Positions 1 to 6,417 of a stretch of DNA of 7,976 nt are shown here, in pieces. Numbering within the stretch: position 1 is the first letter of the stretch; every line of letters starts with the position of its first letter. The notes beneath the pieces were generated by a model, which did no database searches, was not told the DNA's origin, and saw nothing but the letters and a program-made list of their open reading frames with translations. The DNA comes from an uncultured Patescibacteria group bacterium (GTDB taxonomy: Bacteria; Patescibacteriota; Microgenomatia; UBA1406; GWC2-37-13): assembly GCA_938010745.1 (NCBI GenBank), contig CALLVF010000033.1, positions 1-7,976 of the forward strand, in the 5' to 3' direction. The translations under genes and the position numbers were made by a program.

Positions 1-395
1 AACCATTTTTTAATTTTTTCTATCTTTTGTTCGTGGGGTTGTTCAAAAAGAGACTTAAGATATAAAAATGGCAGAGATATGAAATAAATTATAAAGATAA
101 AAGGAATAATAATTATAAAAAATATTTGCAAAATAAAATAAGAAAAAAGTAAGCTTAAACGCATAAAAAAACCTATTGATCTTGAAATAAGGTTGAATGC
201 TAACCTGTTTAACCACTCGTCAAGTTGAAAGCCTTTCCTATTTTTTTTAGCGACTAAATTTTTCCATGGATAAAAAAGAGTTTTTATTAATTTACTAACT
301 GAGAAAAAGTAAGGAAGAAATATGATTAAATTAATTAATGCAATAGATAATTCTTTACTTGTCTCCAGAAAAAAAGAAAAAAAATTTTTTTTCAT
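1..395 (-). CDS. N-terminal part of a multi-pass membrane protein, cut by the left window edge
   Basis: Reading the minus strand from the ATG at 395-393, the frame stays open to the left edge without a stop (131 codons), while the other two minus frames carry many stops in the same stretch. The product starts MKKNFFSFFLETSKEL. It has a hydrophobic segment at about residues 16-33, a basic/aromatic linker at 41-66 (FYPWKNLVAKKNRKGF) and a long hydrophobic stretch at about 68-113 that can form a two-helix hairpin, followed by a charged tail. This alternation of membrane helices and a positively charged loop is what a real inner-membrane protein looks like, and an extended -10 promoter sits directly upstream. 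From memory, similar N-terminal membrane regions precede Clp-type AAA+ ATPase domains in some CPR proteins; this is a weak recollection, and the domain that would settle it lies outside the window. It is divergent from the acyltransferase gene, 65 bp away. Confidence 0.8.
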   Translation of the reverse strand, partial: MKKNFFSFFLETSKELSIALINLIIFLPYFFSVSKLIKTLFYPWKNLVAKKNRKGFQLDEWLNRLAFNLISRSIGFFMRLSLLFSYFILQIFFIIIIPFIFIIYFISLPFLYLKSLFEQPHEQKIEKIKKW

Positions 396-402
396 AACAT
401 TC

Positions 403-431
403 AGTATAGCAAATTCACTTGACAAACAAAA
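403..431 (-). promoter_or_regulatory. Extended -10 promoter for the truncated membrane-protein gene
   Basis: On the minus strand the sequence reads TGCTATACT: a TGn extension at 411-409 and a -10 box TATACT at 408-403. The -35 position 17 nt upstream (431-426, TTTTGT) is poor, as is common with extended -10 promoters. The -10 box ends 7 nt before the ATG, so the expected transcription start falls at or next to the start codon and the mRNA would be leaderless. Confidence 0.55.
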
Positions 432-446
432 AATAATCTTTAATAT
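419..446 (+). promoter_or_regulatory. Promoter for the GNAT acyltransferase gene
   Basis: A perfect -35 TTGACA (419-424) is followed after 16 nt by TAATAT (441-446, 4 of 6 to consensus). The start would fall near 453, leaving about 8 nt before the ATG at 461, too short for a Shine-Dalgarno site. It shares the 65-bp gap with the divergent promoter on the other strand, so one regulator bound here could affect both genes. Confidence 0.55.
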
Positions 447-460
447 AGAAATATAAGAAC

Positions 461-1492
461 ATGGAAAAAAACGAACCAGCTGAGCCTTCTAGTAGAAAAA
501 CACAAGCCTTTCCTTTAGCTCAAATTTTCCCCAAAACTCCAAGAAACAACTGGCTGTGGAAGAATGGTTTTTCATCAATTGCATCTGAAATAAAAGTCCG
601 CATTCACTCTGATCTTGAAGAGTGCTATTTTTTGTGGGATAGTTTTTCTTCGAATGATTCGTTGTTTAATCTTTGGGAGTTCCGTCTTGCTTGGTTTAAA
701 GGCTATAGATACCAACCATTTTTTTATACTTTGTATTTTAAAGAAAAGCCAGTTGCGCTTTTGCCATTATGGTTTAATTCACAAGATAAAAGATATGAGT
801 GGTTTGGTGGTACATGGCCAGAGGATAATTATTTTTTTGCTCAAGACAAAAAGTTTATTCCACTTCTACTTAAGCTTGCCCCTAAACCTTCTTACCTAAA
901 TGCAATAGTTGGTGATAATTTAGATATTGAGATTTTTAAAGAGCTAAAAAGTGATACACCAAAGTATATTTTCAAACTTAATGGAATAAAAAATATTGAT
1001 GAATTACTTCATTCTCTGAAAAAAAAACACAGACATCATCTGCGATACTACTATAAGAAGTTTAATGAATTAAATCCTAGAATTGAAATATTAGATGGGG
1101 ATCAAAGTTCCCGTCTTGTAGATCTAAGAAAGCTTTCAATAATTGGTATTGAAAGAAAAGATGAGTCTGTTTATCGAAAAAAAGAGCGAATGTTGACTTT
1201 TGAAAAAATCTACAAAAATCAAGGCCGTTACAAGATTTTGACTTTTTTTGTTTTTATTCAAAATCATTTAGTTGTTTACGATGTCATTGCTCTTTACAAA
1301 AACAATTTTTACATCTTAACTGGAGCTTCTGATATTCAAAGATTTCCTGGTATTGGCGTTTATATTACATATGTTGAGTTTAAAAAAGCAATACAGTTAG
1401 GTGCTAAAATGATTGATTGCATGCAAGAAGATTATCATTGGAAGCATAAATACTTTTTTCCTCAACCGATGTGGAAATTTGAAAAAATGTAG
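461..1492 (+). CDS. GNAT-fold acyltransferase, CelD/BcsL (Acetyltransf_6) type
   Basis: The 343-residue product fits the CelD/BcsL-like branch of the GNAT superfamily, which transfers acyl groups from acyl-CoA (or, in the related FemAB fold, aminoacyl groups from tRNA) to sugars or cell-wall precursors. After a low-complexity N-terminus (1-43) it shows a first half with the W-E-F-R-L-A-W pattern at 72-78 and FGGTWPED at 115-122, resembling the G-G-x-x-x-D segment of this family. A basic helix follows (KKKHRHHLRYYYKK, 187-200), the usual start of the second half. The C-terminus, FPGIGVYITYVEFKKAIQLGAKMIDCMQEDYHWKHKY (split here as 295-311 and 312-331), matches the acyl-CoA-binding helix, strand and Y-x-W-K end of the family. 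No signal peptide or membrane segment is visible, so it should act in the cytoplasm. The ATG is supported by the promoter just upstream; there is no Shine-Dalgarno sequence. The substrate cannot be told; a cell-envelope role is inferred from the family only. Confidence 0.7.
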   Translation: MEKNEPAEPSSRKTQAFPLAQIFPKTPRNNWLWKNGFSSIASEIKVRIHSDLEECYFLWDSFSSNDSLFNLWEFRLAWFKGYRYQPFFYTLYFKEKPVALLPLWFNSQDKRYEWFGGTWPEDNYFFAQDKKFIPLLLKLAPKPSYLNAIVGDNLDIEIFKELKSDTPKYIFKLNGIKNIDELLHSLKKKHRHHLRYYYKKFNELNPRIEILDGDQSSRLVDLRKLSIIGIERKDESVYRKKERMLTFEKIYKNQGRYKILTFFVFIQNHLVVYDVIALYKNNFYILTGASDIQRFPGIGVYITYVEFKKAIQLGAKMIDCMQEDYHWKHKYFFPQPMWKFEKM

Positions 1493-1591
1493 GCTTACCT
1501 TTAGATAGTTTTAAAAATTTTCTTACCACATTCAAACTTTATTTAATCTTGGATAGAAAATAGCCTGTTGACAGTGTAAAATAGACTTTAA

Positions 1592-1611
1592 AAATTTATT
1601 TTAATAAATTT
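1592..1611. repeat. AT-only inverted repeat in the gap between the acyltransferase and PP-loop genes
   Basis: AAATTTATT at 1592-1600 and its exact reverse complement AATAAATTT at 1603-1611 are separated by TT. It could be a weak hairpin ending the upstream mRNA (though no clean T-run follows) or a protein-binding palindrome. A second small inverted repeat, ACTTG-CCTGT-CAAGT, lies at 1645-1659. The rest of the 222-bp gap (1493-1714) holds no gene that I can see on either strand. Confidence 0.35.
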
Positions 1612-1678
1612 AGTGCCAAACAAAAAAGTTTTTTATTGCTGCTGACTTGCCTGTCAAGTTAAAAATTTAGATGGTTTT

Positions 1679-1709
1679 TTGAGTTTTTACTTAAATGCCT
1701 TTAGATAAT
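1679..1709 (+). promoter_or_regulatory. Promoter for the PP-loop gene
   Basis: TTGAGT (1679-1684) is followed after 17 nt by TAGATA, within TAGATAAT (1702-1709). The ATG follows 5 nt after the last base of TAGATAAT, so the transcript should begin at or next to the start codon. A separate TTGACA at 1568-1573 lacks a convincing -10 box at the right distance and is less likely to be the main promoter. Confidence 0.4.
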
Positions 1710-1714
1710 TTTCT

Positions 1715-3106
1715 ATGGTAAAAAAAAATCCAATTCATATTTTCAGAAAACTAAAAAAAAGCGGTATTGAAATTAAAATAAAGAAATGTAAATACATAGT
1801 TAACTATCCATCATCTGTTTTTGAAAAATTGCCAAAATCATTGCATCGAGTTTTTGCAGACAGCATTGCTTATATTTCTACTTGGCACTTACCTTTAAGC
1901 TTTAATGTTCCAATAATTTATCATTTCCCTCCTCCTCCTATTGAATCAGTTTTTTTTAAGATCCTTCTTTACTCAATCCCAATGAATATTTTTGAAAATA
2001 AAGATGTAAAAACTTCATCACTGTTAAGAGATTTTTATAATGCTAACATTCAAACAGAATATAAATCTTTGAATTTTTTTTATTCCGGCAAGAAAGTAAA
2101 AAGGAAATTAAAAAACAACGCTGTGATTATTTTTTCTTTTGGGAAAGAAAGTCTTTTGACTTTGGGTTTGCTTGAAGAACTAGGAGTAAATTCATTTCCT
2201 ATTTTTGTTAAAGAGCCGCAAAGTATTTTTGAAAATCGTCATAAAAAAAAATTAGCCATCAAATTTTTAAGTCAATTTGGAAAAAAAATTGAATTTTTCC
2301 CATTATCAGTTGGCAAGTTAAGGGAAGAAACCGGCTTATATTGGGGGTGGGATATTATCTTGTCACAGTATGTTTTTACTCTTTTGCCTTATTATTTCTA
2401 TCACCAAGCAAAATATGTTTTTTTTGGTAATGAACAAAGTTGCAATTTTTACCTTAAAGATAAAGAGGGATATTATGTCAACCCAGTTTTTGAACAGAGC
2501 GCACCGGCAATGCAAATTTTACAAAATATTTCAAAACTTTTTTTCATTTCTACTCATATTGGTAGCCTCGTTGAGCCGATTCATGAAATTTTTATTACTT
2601 ATATTCTTCATCATCGATACAGTGATTTAGGAACTTTTCAAATGTCCTGTTTTTCCGAAGGAGAAACAGCAAAAAAAAGACGTTGGTGTGGTGCATGTGA
2701 AAAATGTGCGCGGATGTACATTTTTTTTAAAGCTTTAAGAATTTCACCAGAACGAGTTGGTTTTTATAATAATGATATGCTCTCTTTAAAAAAAGAAAGA
2801 TTTTATGTCCTTTTTAATAAAGGAGTTGAAAGTAGTTATGGCGGCAGTGGTTTGGGGAGAGATGAACAGTTATTTGCTTTTTATCTAGCATGGAAAAACG
2901 GAACTCGGGGAGAATTAATTGAAAAGTTTGAAAAAAATTATTTAACTGAGGCGGAAAAAAAGAAAGGTTATCTGGCAAAAGAGTATTTTGGGATACATTC
3001 TTCCCTATCTCTGCCTTCGGCCTTAAGAAGAAGAGTTTTGAAAATTTATGAATCTGAAAAAAGTCATGTAAGCAAATTTTTAATTTTACTTGGTTTGAGT
3101 ATTTAA
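1715..3106 (+). CDS. PP-loop ATP-pyrophosphatase-fold protein, possibly a MurL-type glutamate epimerase
   Basis: The 463-residue product has a PP-loop motif, SFGKES at 141-146 (family form S-G-G-K-D-S), at the end of a hydrophobic strand; this loop binds ATP in enzymes that release AMP and pyrophosphate. Further on it has GNEQSCN (238-244) and four cysteines, C312, C325, C328 and C331, the last three in WCGACEKC, a layout like the zinc site of QueC. The length, the GNE-S motif and the W-C-x2-C-x-K-C segment recall MurL, which epimerises the L-Glu of UDP-MurNAc-L-Ala-L-Glu to D-Glu with ATP converted to AMP and PPi. That match is from memory and tentative. Other options are a QueC/ExsB-like or other PP-loop enzyme modifying an unknown acid or nucleoside. 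There is an unassigned N-terminal region (1-135) and no membrane segment or signal peptide. The ATG at 1715 is the first start after an in-frame TAA at 1706, without a Shine-Dalgarno sequence. It ends 11 bp before the convergent tRNA-Val gene. Confidence 0.6.
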   Translation: MVKKNPIHIFRKLKKSGIEIKIKKCKYIVNYPSSVFEKLPKSLHRVFADSIAYISTWHLPLSFNVPIIYHFPPPPIESVFFKILLYSIPMNIFENKDVKTSSLLRDFYNANIQTEYKSLNFFYSGKKVKRKLKNNAVIIFSFGKESLLTLGLLEELGVNSFPIFVKEPQSIFENRHKKKLAIKFLSQFGKKIEFFPLSVGKLREETGLYWGWDIILSQYVFTLLPYYFYHQAKYVFFGNEQSCNFYLKDKEGYYVNPVFEQSAPAMQILQNISKLFFISTHIGSLVEPIHEIFITYILHHRYSDLGTFQMSCFSEGETAKKRRWCGACEKCARMYIFFKALRISPERVGFYNNDMLSLKKERFYVLFNKGVESSYGGSGLGRDEQLFAFYLAWKNGTRGELIEKFEKNYLTEAEKKKGYLAKEYFGIHSSLSLPSALRRRVLKIYESEKSHVSKFLILLGLSI

Positions 3107-3117
3107 AGTTAAAAAAG

Positions 3118-3190
3118 TGGTCGCTGAGGGATTTGAACCCCCAACCTCTTCGATGTAAGCGAAGTGCTCTTGCCGTTGAGCTAAGCGACC
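3118..3190 (-). tRNA. tRNA-Val (anticodon TAC)
   Basis: Read on the minus strand, it folds as a full cloverleaf: acceptor GGTCGCT/AGCGACC (7 perfect pairs), D stem GCTC/GAGC with loop AACGGCAA, anticodon stem CTTCG/CGAAG with loop CTTACAT (anticodon TAC), a 5-nt variable region, T stem GGGGG/CCCTC with one wobble pair, and T loop TTCAAAT. The discriminator base is A (3118). CCA is not encoded, so a CCA-adding enzyme is needed. It is the second gene of a pair, 5 nt after tRNA-Ile. A run of six T on the transcribed strand (3116-3111) directly follows and may stop transcription. Confidence 0.96.
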
Positions 3191-3195
3191 TTCAG

Positions 3196-3267
3196 TGGGC
3201 ACGGATGGAGTCGAACCATCGGTCTCTTCTTTATCAGAGAAGTGTTTTGCCGTTAAACTACGTGCCC
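3196..3267 (-). tRNA. tRNA-Ile (anticodon GAT)
   Basis: On the minus strand it gives acceptor GGGCACG/CGTGCCC, D stem GTTT/AAAC, anticodon stem CTTCT/AGAAG with loop CTGATAA (anticodon GAT), variable region AGACC, T stem GATGG/CCATC and T loop TTCGACT. All stems pair and the discriminator is A (3196). CCA is not encoded. In many bacteria tRNA-Ile(GAT) sits in the 16S-23S spacer; here it stands about 4 kb away from the 16S gene, paired with tRNA-Val. Confidence 0.96.
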
Positions 3268-3307
3268 TTTCTTTTTTATCAATAAAACATATTTGATTTA
3301 CAATAAA

Positions 3308-3336
3308 ATTATATCAAAATTTTTCTTAACAATGTA
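3308..3336 (-). promoter_or_regulatory. Extended -10 promoter of the tRNA-Ile/tRNA-Val unit
   Basis: On the minus strand TGATATAAT gives a TGn extension followed by a perfect -10 box TATAAT (3313-3308). The -35 position 17 nt upstream (3336-3331, TACATT) is weak. The start would be near 3300, about 33 nt before the mature tRNA-Ile 5' end, a length expected for a leader removed by RNase P. Confidence 0.5.
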
Positions 3337-3375
3337 CAATATCTTTTGTAAAGGCAAAATTTTTAAATTATCAAC

Positions 3376-3380
3376 GGAGG
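3376..3380 (+). promoter_or_regulatory. Shine-Dalgarno remnant of the HD pseudogene
   Basis: GGAGG lies 7 nt upstream of ATA at 3388, the place where the reading frame of the HD-domain remnant should begin. It is complementary to the CCTCC at the 16S 3' end and is the only strong Shine-Dalgarno site upstream of a gene start in the window. Confidence 0.45.
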
Positions 3381-3387
3381 ACAAAAA

Positions 3388-3901
3388 ATAAAAGATAACA
3401 TTTATTACCTTTTTCCAATTGGCAAATTAAAGTAGTTAAAAAGGTCTGAATTGGCAGAAAGAAAAGTGTCTGATTCTGAATCAGTTGATGAACATTTCTT
3501 GCAAATTGAAATTATTGCCTTAATTATTTCACCTGTGCTTAAATTAAATCATGAACAATTAGTCTTTATGGTTTTGTTTCATGATTTTGGTAAGAAAATT
3601 TTTGGTGATCAAAGAAGTGAAATTTTATATAAAAAAACAGCAATAAGGAATCTTGATTGTGTAAAGTGTGAAAAATAAACTATGAAGATTTAGGTAAAAA
3701 AACATGAGAGATTTATCAAAGTTTATCTTCTCAATATTCATTAATTTATTTCATTAGGTAAATTAGCTAATATTTTGCAGTTACTTGAATATTAAAGGTT
3801 GGGAGCGTCTGAAAATTTGCTTAAAGCTTTATGGCTAGCGGGAGATTTATATATTAAAATATAGAATTTTGGGAAAAATTTTACAGGATCTTAAAAATTA
3901 A
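3388..3901 (+). pseudogene. Decayed HD-domain phosphohydrolase (YfbR/HDDC2-like nucleotidase)
   Basis: Joining frames gives a protein of about 170 residues, the length of YfbR/HDDC2-type 5'-nucleotidases. The frame starting at 3388 reads IKDNIYYLFPIGKLK, then an in-frame TAG (3433), then LKRSELAERKVSDSESVDEH and the core LVFMVLFHDFGKKIFGDQ. This keeps the ESV-x-EH histidine and the HD pair typical of the family. After TAA at 3676 the reading moves to another frame (NYEDLGKKT, from 3678) and back (HERFIKVY). It continues past TAA 3742 to LGKLANILQLLEY, where the family normally has a metal-binding D-K-L; here the D is G. Past TAA 3793 comes RLGASENLLKALWLAGDLYI, then after TAG 3862 a further frame change to ILGKILQDLKN and a stop at 3899-3901. 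The start codon position is ATA instead of ATG. One intact stretch (from TTG 3451 to 3678) could give a 75-residue peptide, but it is too short for a working HD domain. The many independent lesions make sequencing error an unlikely full explanation. Confidence 0.82.
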
Positions 3902-3922
3902 AAAAAATAAAATGGCTGTATG

Positions 3923-3931
3923 TGGTATAAT
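3923..3931 (+). promoter_or_regulatory. Extended -10 promoter of the metal transporter operon
   Basis: TGGTATAAT contains a TGn extension and a perfect -10 TATAAT (3926-3931). The -35 region is only A-rich (3903-3908). The start would be near 3938, about 9 nt before the ATG at 3947, again without room for a Shine-Dalgarno site. Confidence 0.6.
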
Positions 3932-3946
3932 TTTAAATAAATTAAA

Positions 3947-5164
3947 ATGCTATACTTTTCTCAACTTCTAAACAAAAAAGTTCTCACTGAAGATGGTGTT
4001 GATTTAGGTTTTTTTGATGACTTTATTATTTTGATATCAGATATTCAACCAAAAGTTACTAAGTTAGTCATAAAAAAAAATAAAAAAACAATCTTCGTCC
4101 CGATAAATTTTTTATTAAAAATAAACAAAAATTTTGTTATTAAAAAAAATTATGATTTAGCAAATTTGCAGGCAAATGAGCTTTTTGTTTTGAGAAATCT
4201 TTTGGATAAACAAATAATTGATTTAACCGGTAACAAAATTGTTCGGGTTAATGATGTTGCTTTTCAAAAACAAAATTTTGATTATTTTCTAGTTGGTGTT
4301 GATATAAGTTTGTTAGGGATTTTAAGAAGGATAAATCTAGAAGATATTTTTATTAGAATTATGCGCTTTTTTAATTTGAATTTAAAGTCAACTTTTCTTT
4401 CATGGGGGCAAATTCAACCGTTAGAATTAACACGAGGTTATGTTGTCGTTAAGGGAAAAGAAGAAAAATTAGCAAAAATGTTACCCGAGGATTTAGCAGA
4501 CTATTTGGAAAGAACAAGTATTGAAAATGTAAGGCGGATTATCAAGTTGTTGGATAAAAGAAAGGCAAGAGAGGTAATAAATAGTTTAAATTTAAACTAC
4601 CAATCCTTTTTGATAAGAAGACTTAAAATTGAAGAGATTATTGATATTTTATCTTATCTTGATTCTAATGAGGTTGTTGATATTCTTTTAACTTTTAATT
4701 CCAAAAAAAGAGAGGAGATAATTAAAAATTTACCACAAGATTTTAGAAAAAAAATTAATTATTTATTAAGATATTCATCCACTCCTGTTGGTGAAATAAT
4801 GATAGTTGAATATTTGCAGGTTAAACCCGATAATACAGTGAAAGAAGTAATAGATAAAATTAAAAGAGAGGCAGCTGATTTTTCCTTTTTAACAACCATT
4901 TATGTTGTTAATGAACAAAATCAATTGATTGGAGTTTTTAGTTTACATGAATTAATTTGCCAAAATTTAGATACATTTGTTTACCAGTTCATGCATCAAA
5001 ATTTAATAGTAGTCCATTTAAAAACGCCTAAAAAGGTAGTTTTACATAAAATGTTCAAGTATGATCTTCAAGTTTTACCAGTAATTGATAATAACAAAAA
5101 AATAATTGGCATAGTCACTATTGATGATTTAAAAGATATTATTTTAAAAAATTTAAAGATATGA
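3947..5164 (+). CDS. PRC-barrel / MgtE N-domain / CBS-pair protein, likely Mg2+ sensor of the adjacent transporter
   Basis: The 405-residue soluble protein has four parts. A PRC-barrel-like domain lies at about 3-62 and a second one from about 84 (KQIIDLTGNKIVRVNDV at 88-104). A helical MgtE_N superhelix spans about 173-272 (LPEDLADYLE at 179-188, then repeats ending in RYSSTPVGEIM at 275-285). A pair of CBS domains covers about 280-405, with VVNEQNQLIGVFS (320-332) and LPVIDNNKKIIGIVTIDDL (377-395) as the typical CBS strands. In MgtE channels the N domain and CBS pair bind Mg2+ and close the pore when Mg2+ is high. Here the MgtE membrane domain is absent; instead the stop codon overlaps the start of an Nramp transporter (ATGA, 5161-5164). 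The natural reading is that this protein gates or regulates that transporter in response to Mg2+ or another divalent ion. It begins at the first ATG after the promoter, with no Shine-Dalgarno sequence. Confidence 0.88.
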   Translation: MLYFSQLLNKKVLTEDGVDLGFFDDFIILISDIQPKVTKLVIKKNKKTIFVPINFLLKINKNFVIKKNYDLANLQANELFVLRNLLDKQIIDLTGNKIVRVNDVAFQKQNFDYFLVGVDISLLGILRRINLEDIFIRIMRFFNLNLKSTFLSWGQIQPLELTRGYVVVKGKEEKLAKMLPEDLADYLERTSIENVRRIIKLLDKRKAREVINSLNLNYQSFLIRRLKIEEIIDILSYLDSNEVVDILLTFNSKKREEIIKNLPQDFRKKINYLLRYSSTPVGEIMIVEYLQVKPDNTVKEVIDKIKREAADFSFLTTIYVVNEQNQLIGVFSLHELICQNLDTFVYQFMHQNLIVVHLKTPKKVVLHKMFKYDLQVLPVIDNNKKIIGIVTIDDLKDIILKNLKI

Positions 5165-6417
5165 TTAACTTTTTTGACCGATTAAAAAAAAGAATTATTA
5201 TCTTTCTTTTAGTTCTTGGTCCGGGAATAATTACGGCTGTTACTGATAATGATGCCGGTGGAATTGCCACATATACGGTTACTGCCTCTTTGTACGGTAT
5301 GGCATCTAAATTTTTAATTCTCCCTGAGATGCTTCTCTTGGCAGTAACTCAGGAAATAGGAGCAAGAATTGCTATAGTTACTAAAAAAGGATTAGGAGAT
5401 TTGATTAGAGAACGATACGGAGTTAAACTCTCTCTTTTAATTTTTCTTTTGTATTTTGTAGTTAATCAAGGGGTGGTGCTGCAGAATGTTTCTGGATTAA
5501 AAGCTGTATTTGAACTTTTTAATCTTAATTGGAGATTTTTTTTGATTTTTACATGCGTTATTTTAATTTTTCTTGTTACTTTATTTGATTATAAAAGACT
5601 GCAGCGAATCTTTCTTTTCATAATTATATTTTATTTGGGTTATATATTTTCTGCAATTTTATCTAAGCCTAACTGGAGGGAGGCTTTTATTGAAAGTTTT
5701 ATTTGGCCAAAAAAAATAAATTTTTTTGATATTACTTTTTGGTTTTCAAGAATAGCTGTTTTGGGGACAACAATTACGGCTTGGGGTCAATTCTTTGTTC
5801 ACAGTTATATTATTGACAAAAAACTTGATATTCAACATTTGAAATATGAGCGATTAGAAGTTTTTTTAGGTGCCTTTATTACCAATTTTTTTTCATGGAT
5901 GATGGCTCTGGCGGTAACTTATACTCTTTTTGTTCACAATATAAAAGTTGATGATGGTTTAAAAGCGGCTTTAGCCATAAAACCTTTTGCCGGTGATTTG
6001 GCTTATATCTTTTTTTCTTTAGGTTTGTTTGGAGCCTCAATTTTAGGTTTAGTTATTGTTCCTTTGGCCACCGCTTACGTTTTTGCTGAAATTTTTGGCT
6101 ATCAAGGAAGTCTTGATCTTTCTTTTACTAAGGGGAAATATTTTTATGGATTTTTTATTATTCAACTCTTAATAGGTTTAATTGCTGCACTTTTTCCCCA
6201 GACATCTCTTTTTAAATTAACTTTATATGTTGACTTTTTAAATGGAGCAATGTTACCAATTATTTTTTACTTCTTATTAAAGTTTTCAGAGGATAAAGAA
6301 ATTATGGGAAAATATGTTGTCTCTGGCGCATCGAAAATTTTTGTTAGAGGTGCTGCAATTTTAATTACAATTGCAGTTGTTATAAGTTTTATTGGAAAAT
6401 TGGTTGAAATTCTATGA
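5161..6417 (+). CDS. Nramp-family divalent metal transporter with atypical metal site, probably Mg2+
   Basis: The 418-residue product has about 11 hydrophobic helices and the Nramp (SLC11) layout in the inner membrane, importing divalent cations. Helix 1 carries GPGIITAVTDNDAGGIATY (20-38), where the canonical D-P-G-N is D31-A-G-G34: the metal-binding Asp is kept and the Asn is replaced by Gly. Helix 6 carries GTTITAWGQFFVHS (202-215) in place of the usual A-T-I-M-P-H-type motif, so the metal-binding Met is absent, with Thr206 at about that position. Loss of that Met is the mark of Nramp-related Mg2+ transporters, which prefer a hard, hydrated ion. The MgtE_N/CBS protein encoded just upstream with a 4-bp overlap supports Mg2+ as substrate; Mn2+ cannot be excluded. 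Its own stop overlaps the start of the next gene (ATGA, 6414-6417), so the three products are probably translationally coupled. Confidence 0.88.
   Translation: MINFFDRLKKRIIIFLLVLGPGIITAVTDNDAGGIATYTVTASLYGMASKFLILPEMLLLAVTQEIGARIAIVTKKGLGDLIRERYGVKLSLLIFLLYFVVNQGVVLQNVSGLKAVFELFNLNWRFFLIFTCVILIFLVTLFDYKRLQRIFLFIIIFYLGYIFSAILSKPNWREAFIESFIWPKKINFFDITFWFSRIAVLGTTITAWGQFFVHSYIIDKKLDIQHLKYERLEVFLGAFITNFFSWMMALAVTYTLFVHNIKVDDGLKAALAIKPFAGDLAYIFFSLGLFGASILGLVIVPLATAYVFAEIFGYQGSLDLSFTKGKYFYGFFIIQLLIGLIAALFPQTSLFKLTLYVDFLNGAMLPIIFYFLLKFSEDKEIMGKYVVSGASKIFVRGAAILITIAVVISFIGKLVEIL

Noticed and set aside
615..899. 94-codon open frame overlapping the acyltransferase gene
   Set aside because: It is a shadow in another frame of a gene with clear family motifs, and its peptide shows no recognisable domain.
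1568..1596. TTGACA as the main promoter of the PP-loop gene
   Set aside because: No good -10 box lies 16-18 nt downstream, and it would leave a long leader unlike the other units; the TTGAGT/TAGATAAT pair fits better.
2370..2630. 86-codon open frame inside the PP-loop gene
   Set aside because: It overlaps a longer gene with recognised motifs; its hydrophobic look follows from T-rich codons read in another frame.
3451..3678. A short intact gene starting at TTG
   Set aside because: The HD-family similarity continues in the same frame upstream of the TTG and past the stop, so this is the best-kept piece of a broken gene.
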